Of a DNA stretch of 47,831 nucleotides, positions 43,926 through 47,831 are shown piece by piece. A model generated the notes under the pieces. It did no database searches. It saw only the letters and a program-made list of their open reading frames with translations, and was not told the DNA's origin. The DNA comes from Candidatus Hydrogenedentota bacterium (GTDB lineage: Bacteria; Hydrogenedentota; Hydrogenedentia; Hydrogenedentales; SLHB01), in contig JACRLJ010000009.1 in assembly GCA_016215105.1 (NCBI GenBank), positions 1 through 47,831 on the forward strand, given 5' to 3'. A program made the translations under genes and the position numbers. How positions within the stretch are numbered: the stretch's first letter is position 1; each line of letters begins with the position of its first letter.

Positions 43926-44786
43926 TTGAAACACATGCGTTGGATAGTATTCGCAGCGAATTTACTAATGTTATTGGGCTGCGCGACTACCAATCAATCC
44001 ACTCAGAGCGGTAATCTGTCAAGAACTCCTTCCGGACAACGAAGTGAAATGTTTGGGTCTATACCGGCCTCGAATCAGACCGCGATCTCCACCAAGAGTC
44101 TGTTCACGACGTTTCTCGTTACGCAACACGCAATTCCGGTCTGGACTCTAGAAGGAAGAGCGGGCTTCTTCTTTTTGGCGGGCATGGCCATCGACGCCGA
44201 TGGCGCGCCAAATGCCTACGACCCCGAGAACCAACGGGGGCTCGACTTCCTTGGGAACGCAGGCTGCAACGGCAATTGGTGGGCGCTTGCCACCGACAAT
44301 GGACGCGCCTCCGGAAAGCCCCTCATACAAACCGGCGGTGAATTCAAAGGATTCTATATTGCGCAGACTTCCTTGCGTGATAATTCAAAACCAGATGCCG
44401 ATATCACCAAGTACGCGGACTCGCGACACGTGCCATTCATTTCCCTGCCAAAAGGCTTGATGGAGCGTGGCGTCGGTCAAGTCGGCGACCTTGCTGTCGT
44501 CTACAATATGCGAAATGATAAGCTCGAATTCGCAATAGTGGCCGACGAGGGGCCCAATGACGCCATCGGCGAGGGTTCGATCTCCTTGGCGCGTAGTCTC
44601 GGAATCGGTATCAATATGCGGGCGCATTCGGCGGGTCAAGACACGGACGTGGTCTATCTTGTCTTCCCGGGAACAGCCACACGGCCCAAATGGCCCCGAT
44701 CTCAGGAGGAGATCCGGGACAAAGCCGCGTCGGCATTTGCGGATTGGGGCGGCCTATCCCAACTCAAGCGCGTCATTGCGGAATAG
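43926..44786 (+). CDS. lipoprotein related to GH75 chitosanases
   Basis: A 286-residue protein. TTG 43926 is the likely start because GGAGGGAGGA (43910-43919) is six bases upstream. A lipoprotein signal ends in MLLGC, so it is probably anchored in a membrane. The body resembles family GH75 (fungal Csn-type chitosanases): GMAIDADGAPNAYDPENQRG, FLGNAGCNGNWWALATDNGR, GFYIAQTSL, and a C-terminal VADEGPNDAIGEGSISLARS with likely catalytic acids. The substrate, chitosan or another glucosamine polymer, is inferred from the family. Confidence 0.75.
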   Translation: MKHMRWIVFAANLLMLLGCATTNQSTQSGNLSRTPSGQRSEMFGSIPASNQTAISTKSLFTTFLVTQHAIPVWTLEGRAGFFFLAGMAIDADGAPNAYDPENQRGLDFLGNAGCNGNWWALATDNGRASGKPLIQTGGEFKGFYIAQTSLRDNSKPDADITKYADSRHVPFISLPKGLMERGVGQVGDLAVVYNMRNDKLEFAIVADEGPNDAIGEGSISLARSLGIGINMRAHSAGQDTDVVYLVFPGTATRPKWPRSQEEIRDKAASAFADWGGLSQLKRVIAE

Positions 44787-45174
44787 CGCCGCGCAGCGTG
44801 ACCAAATGCTCTGTGAATGTAGGAAGCGTCGGGGCAGGCATTTTGAGATCGCTCCGGCCAAAGACGTTTTCAGCGCGCCCGTGTCCCAGCCCATTTCACA
44901 AATATGCCCCTATATATAAGCGTCATCTGTTTCGGCTTTTGGCGCTCGCGAGGGGCGGTTGGCCGGCGGAAAAGCGCCGCCTGAACGGCGGTACTACGAA
45001 CGGGGAGTGTCGGGCGCTTGCGGGCGAGACGAGGAGCAAACAGTTAACGCAGAGACGCAGTGTTCGCAGAGTCGCGCGGAGAGGTGGGGTCGGGAAGGGG
45101 GTGGATTTGGTGAAATGAGGGACGGAAGCGCCGAGATGAATCGGCAAGGAGCAGTGGATGCAAGTTACGTCCTC

Positions 45175-45197
45175 GTTCCCGAGTTGCACTCGGGAAC
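45175..45197. repeat. palindrome related to the 119-bp repeat
   Basis: GTTCCCGAGT-TGC-ACTCGGGAAC is a perfect 10-base stem. The same arms occur at the 3' end of the 119-base repeat copies, so this is probably a fragment of the same family. Confidence 0.75.
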
Positions 45198-45252
45198 GGG
45201 CCGTGGTCCCGAAGCTGCGCTTCGTACGGCGATGCCTCCACTCATTATCCCC

Positions 45253-45371
45253 CGTTCCCAAGTTGCATGTGGGTATGCCCGCGCGCGAGGGTCTCGGTCC
45301 GCGCCTCGGGGAATACAAAGCGCAGCTTTTCAGACACGCGCATTCCCGAGTACAACTCGGGAACGAGTCGA
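45253..45371. repeat. 119-bp dispersed repeat, copy B
   Basis: Near-identical to 43607-43725 (differences include AAGGGTCGCGG against GAGGGTCTCGG, and AGGCACGCG against AGACACGCG). It ends in the ACTCGGGAAC palindrome arm and GAGTCGA. Confidence 0.9.
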
Positions 45372-45635
45372 AACTTTGCCTCGTAAAGGCAGACCGCTGA
45401 AAACTGAGGTATTGCTCGATGTCTCTCGTCATTCGGGCTCAAGTTGTATCGTCTCTGAAGTTCGCACGGGATAAATCGGACTTTGGCCCGAGCGCGGCAG
45501 TAGTCGGCGGCGATGAAGGTCGGAGGGGACGCCGACCCTCCCATTTCGCCGGATGGGGTTATCGTTGCGGGTTGGGTCTTCGGCTCCGAAATGACGCGGC
45601 GAGACGGCGCGTCTACTTTTAGCGATGGCGCTAAG

Positions 45636-46472
45636 CTATTTGATACCGGTGAGGGCGATGCCTTTGACGAAGGTTTTTTGGGTGAGCCAGAAGATGAGCA
45701 GGATAGGGAGGAGGGAGAGGACGTTGCTGGCCATGAGGAGGTTGATTCCGGTTTCGCGTTGCTGGGTGTTGATGAGGGCGAGGCCGACTTGGAGGGTCTT
45801 GAGGTGGGTGCTGCTGGTCATGATGAGGGGCCACATGAAGTCGTTCCAGAGGGCGCGGAACGCGAGCAGGGCGACGAGCGCGAGCACGGGCTTGGAGAGC
45901 GGGACGATGACGTGCCAGATGATGCGGGGGTGGCCGCAGCCATCGATGATGGCGGCTTCTTCGAGGTCCTTCGGGATGGTGAGGAAGAACTGGCGCATGA
46001 GAAACACGTGGACGATGCTTTCGATGCGAGGGACGATCATCACCTGGTAGGTGTCGAGCCAGTTGAACCAGCGCATCATGACGAAGCCGGGAATGAGTTG
46101 CACTTCGCCGGGGATCATCATCGAGGCGATCATGCCCATGAAGAACAGGTTCTTGCCGGGGAAGTTGAGCCGGGCGAGGGCGTAGGCGCATAGAGTCGTC
46201 ACGCCGAGGCGGAGGATGACGACGGACAGGGTCACGAAGACGGTGTTGGCGAAGAAGCGGCCGAGCGGAATGATGGTGAACACTTTGGTGTAGTTGCCCC
46301 ACTGCAACTGGTCCCACTGCAGCGGCGGCGGCATGTCGTAGATGTGGTCCATGGGCAACAGCGACGTGATTACCATCCACACGAAGGGCGCGATCACCAG
46401 CAGCGCGCCGGCGATGAGCCCGCAATAAATGGCCACACGGCCCAGGTCGCTTTTGTCCGCGGCGCCGACCAT
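45636..46472 (-). CDS. carbohydrate ABC transporter permease, MalG/UgpE type
   Basis: A 278-residue permease with six predicted helices. The N-terminal helix is VAIYCGLIAGALLVIAPFVW. The conserved cytoplasmic EAA loop DLEEAAIIDGCGHPRIIWHV would contact the ATPase, and the C-terminal tail is KTFVKGIALTG. ATG 46472 is preceded by GGGAGG, and its first base is the last base of the upstream permease stop (TGATG), so the two are coupled. It forms the inner-membrane channel for sugar import with the neighbouring MalF-type fusion. No ATPase gene is in the window. Confidence 0.92.
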   Translation of the reverse strand: MVGAADKSDLGRVAIYCGLIAGALLVIAPFVWMVITSLLPMDHIYDMPPPLQWDQLQWGNYTKVFTIIPLGRFFANTVFVTLSVVILRLGVTTLCAYALARLNFPGKNLFFMGMIASMMIPGEVQLIPGFVMMRWFNWLDTYQVMIVPRIESIVHVFLMRQFFLTIPKDLEEAAIIDGCGHPRIIWHVIVPLSKPVLALVALLAFRALWNDFMWPLIMTSSTHLKTLQVGLALINTQQRETGINLLMASNVLSLLPILLIFWLTQKTFVKGIALTGIK

Positions 46473-47831
46473 CAGTATTCGACCTCCCGGCCCATGAATC
46501 GGCGTTGGACGAGCGTGACGACGAGCACGATGGCGCCGAGGACGTAGGCGACGGCGGACGCGTAGCCCATGCGGAAATACACGAACGCGTTCTTGTATAG
46601 GAAGAAGTTGACCGTGGTCGTGCTGTCGCTGGGGCCGCCTTCCCCGAGGGTCATCACGTAGATCTGCTCGAACACCTGGAACGCCGCGATGACCGTGGTC
46701 ACCACGACGAAGAAGGTTGCGGGCATGAGCAGCGGCCAGGTGATGTAGCGGAAGCGTTCCCAGCGGCTCGCGCCGTCGATCTGCGCGGCCTCGTAGGTGG
46801 TGTCGGGAATGCCCTGCAATCCCGCGAGGAAGATAAGGAAGGCGGCGAGCGCGCGCCACCAGTCCATGACGATCAGCGCGAACAAGGCGAAGCGTTTGTC
46901 GTTCAGCCAGTCGATAGTCCCAACGCCAAAGTGGTCGAGTATGCGTTGGACGCCACCCAGCGCGAGGCCGTAGTTGAGCAGTCCGCTCTTGCCGTTGAGT
47001 ATCCACCACCACACGATCGCGAGCGCCACGCCGGAGGTGACGGCGGGCGAGTAGAACAGGAGCCGGAAGACGCCAATGCCTTTCACGCGCGCGTTGAGCA
47101 GCAGCGCGACGCCCAGGGCTAGCGCGGTGTCCACCGGCACGGTCGCCACGACCCAGATCAGCGTGCGCTGCATTGACGCGAGGAACTGCGGGTCGGAAAA
47201 CACCCGCGCGTAATTCGTCCAGCCGACATAAAGCGGATGGGTCAGCATGTCCCACTGAAAGAAGCTGATGTACAGCGCGAACCCGATGGGGAACACGTCG
47301 AAGACGACAAACAAAATCAGTTGCGGCAAGCAGAACCAATATCCGGCCCAGCTCACCTTGAGACCGACCCCGCGCATGTCGCGGTACTCCTTGCGAAGCT
47401 GACGGCCGAGCAGCGCGAGCAACACCACGGCAATGAGCATGACGATGAGGTAGAACCCGCGGCGGACGCCGGGGCTCTCCTGGACCGTCTGCTCGGCGTT
47501 GTAACGGTCGAGCACGCGTTGCGCCCGTTGTTGCGCCTCCGCGGCCGCGGCCGCGGCGTCTGCGCCATGTTCCACCGCTTCGCGCGCCTTGTTCATGGCC
47601 TCCTGGATCTCGTTCCAAGCCCCGTGAAGCGGCTTGGTTTCGAGGTACGGCATCGCCGCCGCGAGCGCCTCCTTTTCAGGGTGCTCCGCAAGGTACTTTT
47701 GGTACTCCGGCAGTTGCAGGATGGACGCGCGTATGGGCAAGTACCCGCGTTCGATGCAGATGCGCGCGAACTGCTTCGGCGCCGTGATCCAGTGGACGAA
47801 CTCGCGCGCGGCGGCGAGTTTCTCCGGGCTT
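46472..47831 (-). CDS. solute-binding protein fused to a MalF-type ABC permease (partial)
   Basis: The frame enters from the window edge. The edge-proximal part (about 47490-47831) reads like the C-terminus of a family-1 sugar-binding protein (AAAREFVHWITAPKQFARIC, ILQLPEYQKYLAEHPEKE, then NEIQEAMNKAREAVEHGADA). An extra helix (FYLIVMLIAVVLLALLG, near 47405-47460) follows, then a complete MalF-like permease beginning WAGYWFCLPQLILFVVFDVF, with EAA loop TYEAAQIDGASRWERFRYIT. The added helix would place the binding domain in the periplasm and the permease N-terminus in the cytoplasm, a consistent topology. The true start lies outside the window. Confidence 0.88.
   Translation of the reverse strand, partial: SPEKLAAAREFVHWITAPKQFARICIERGYLPIRASILQLPEYQKYLAEHPEKEALAAAMPYLETKPLHGAWNEIQEAMNKAREAVEHGADAAAAAAEAQQRAQRVLDRYNAEQTVQESPGVRRGFYLIVMLIAVVLLALLGRQLRKEYRDMRGVGLKVSWAGYWFCLPQLILFVVFDVFPIGFALYISFFQWDMLTHPLYVGWTNYARVFSDPQFLASMQRTLIWVVATVPVDTALALGVALLLNARVKGIGVFRLLFYSPAVTSGVALAIVWWWILNGKSGLLNYGLALGGVQRILDHFGVGTIDWLNDKRFALFALIVMDWWRALAAFLIFLAGLQGIPDTTYEAAQIDGASRWERFRYITWPLLMPATFFVVVTTVIAAFQVFEQIYVMTLGEGGPSDSTTTVNFFLYKNAFVYFRMGYASAVAYVLGAIVLVVTLVQRRFMGREVEY

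Larger units (their letters stand above)
44787..45635. other. 849-base gene-free, repeat-rich region
   Basis: Lies between the GH75-like gene and the end of the convergent ABC permease gene. It contains a palindrome (45175-45197) and copy B of the 119-base repeat (45253-45371). Frames here on both strands are readings of the repeats, not genes. Confidence 0.6.

Noticed and set aside
45513-46193. Plus-strand frame rich in Glu/Asp/Gly opposite the ABC permease
   Set aside because: It is the complement of the membrane permease coding sequence. The minus-strand frame has the EAA motif and normal helices.

Overview
The window is bacterial chromosomal DNA with high G+C and dense coding. It carries core genes (dnaG, rpoD, infC-rpmI-rplT, hisA, tyrA, tmk, holB, ricT, a tRNA with anticodon CAU) among large secreted proteins with dockerin, thrombospondin-type-3 and beta-helix repeats. 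It also has a PEP-CTERM protein, an exosortase, several glycoside hydrolases and two ECF sigma factors. Exosortase, PEP-CTERM and a lipobox protein indicate a Gram-negative-type envelope. The mix resembles PVC-like or candidate-phylum bacteria such as Hydrogenedentota. That placement is an inference from gene content, not from an rRNA gene; none is present.

Layout. 0.3-1.9 kb: an exosortase with an unusually large insert, overlapping a membrane partner gene. 1.9-5.7 kb: a near-consensus promoter, then dnaG and rpoD. 5.7-6.9 kb: an intact tRNA-CAU (probably Ile2), two small genes (AbiEii-like nucleotidyltransferase plus partner), then a decayed second tRNA whose 3' half repeats the first, and a strong terminator. 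7.0-15.5 kb: a PEP-CTERM protein with a structured leader, then a tightly packed forward cluster: ECF sigma factor, pseudokinase, a spermidine-synthase-like protein split into soluble and membrane genes, a doubled CPBP membrane protease, and two tiny membrane proteins. 15.6-23.1 kb: two giant dockerin proteins around a Tat-exported PHP-like hydrolase. 23.3-30.9 kb: sugar metabolism (two glycoside hydrolases, a sugar isomerase-like TIM barrel), a zinc-ribbon protein, an MNT/HEPN pair, a Nudix hydrolase and a Phd/ParE pair with a broken toxin. 30.9-37.6 kb: promoter, attenuator, frameshifted infC, rpmI, an inserted methyltransferase and rplT, then hisA-tyrA-tmk-holB-ricT behind a foldable leader. 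38-45.6 kb: a large membrane-anchored protein, an ECF sigma factor fused through a membrane helix to a periplasmic repeat protein, a GH75-like lipoprotein and dispersed repeats. 45.6-47.8 kb: two sugar ABC permeases on the minus strand, the first fused to a solute-binding protein that runs off the window.

The most unusual themes are envelope signalling and surface biology in unusual protein fusions or splits (sigma factor/pseudokinase, sigma-TM-periplasmic fusion, binding protein-permease fusion, split SpeE-like pair, doubled protease). A second theme is a set of junctions (infC, tmk/holB, sigma/pseudokinase, parE) where conserved protein sequence continues across a frame change or stops abruptly. 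These are either real short deletions or assembly errors and should be checked against reads before being interpreted biologically.
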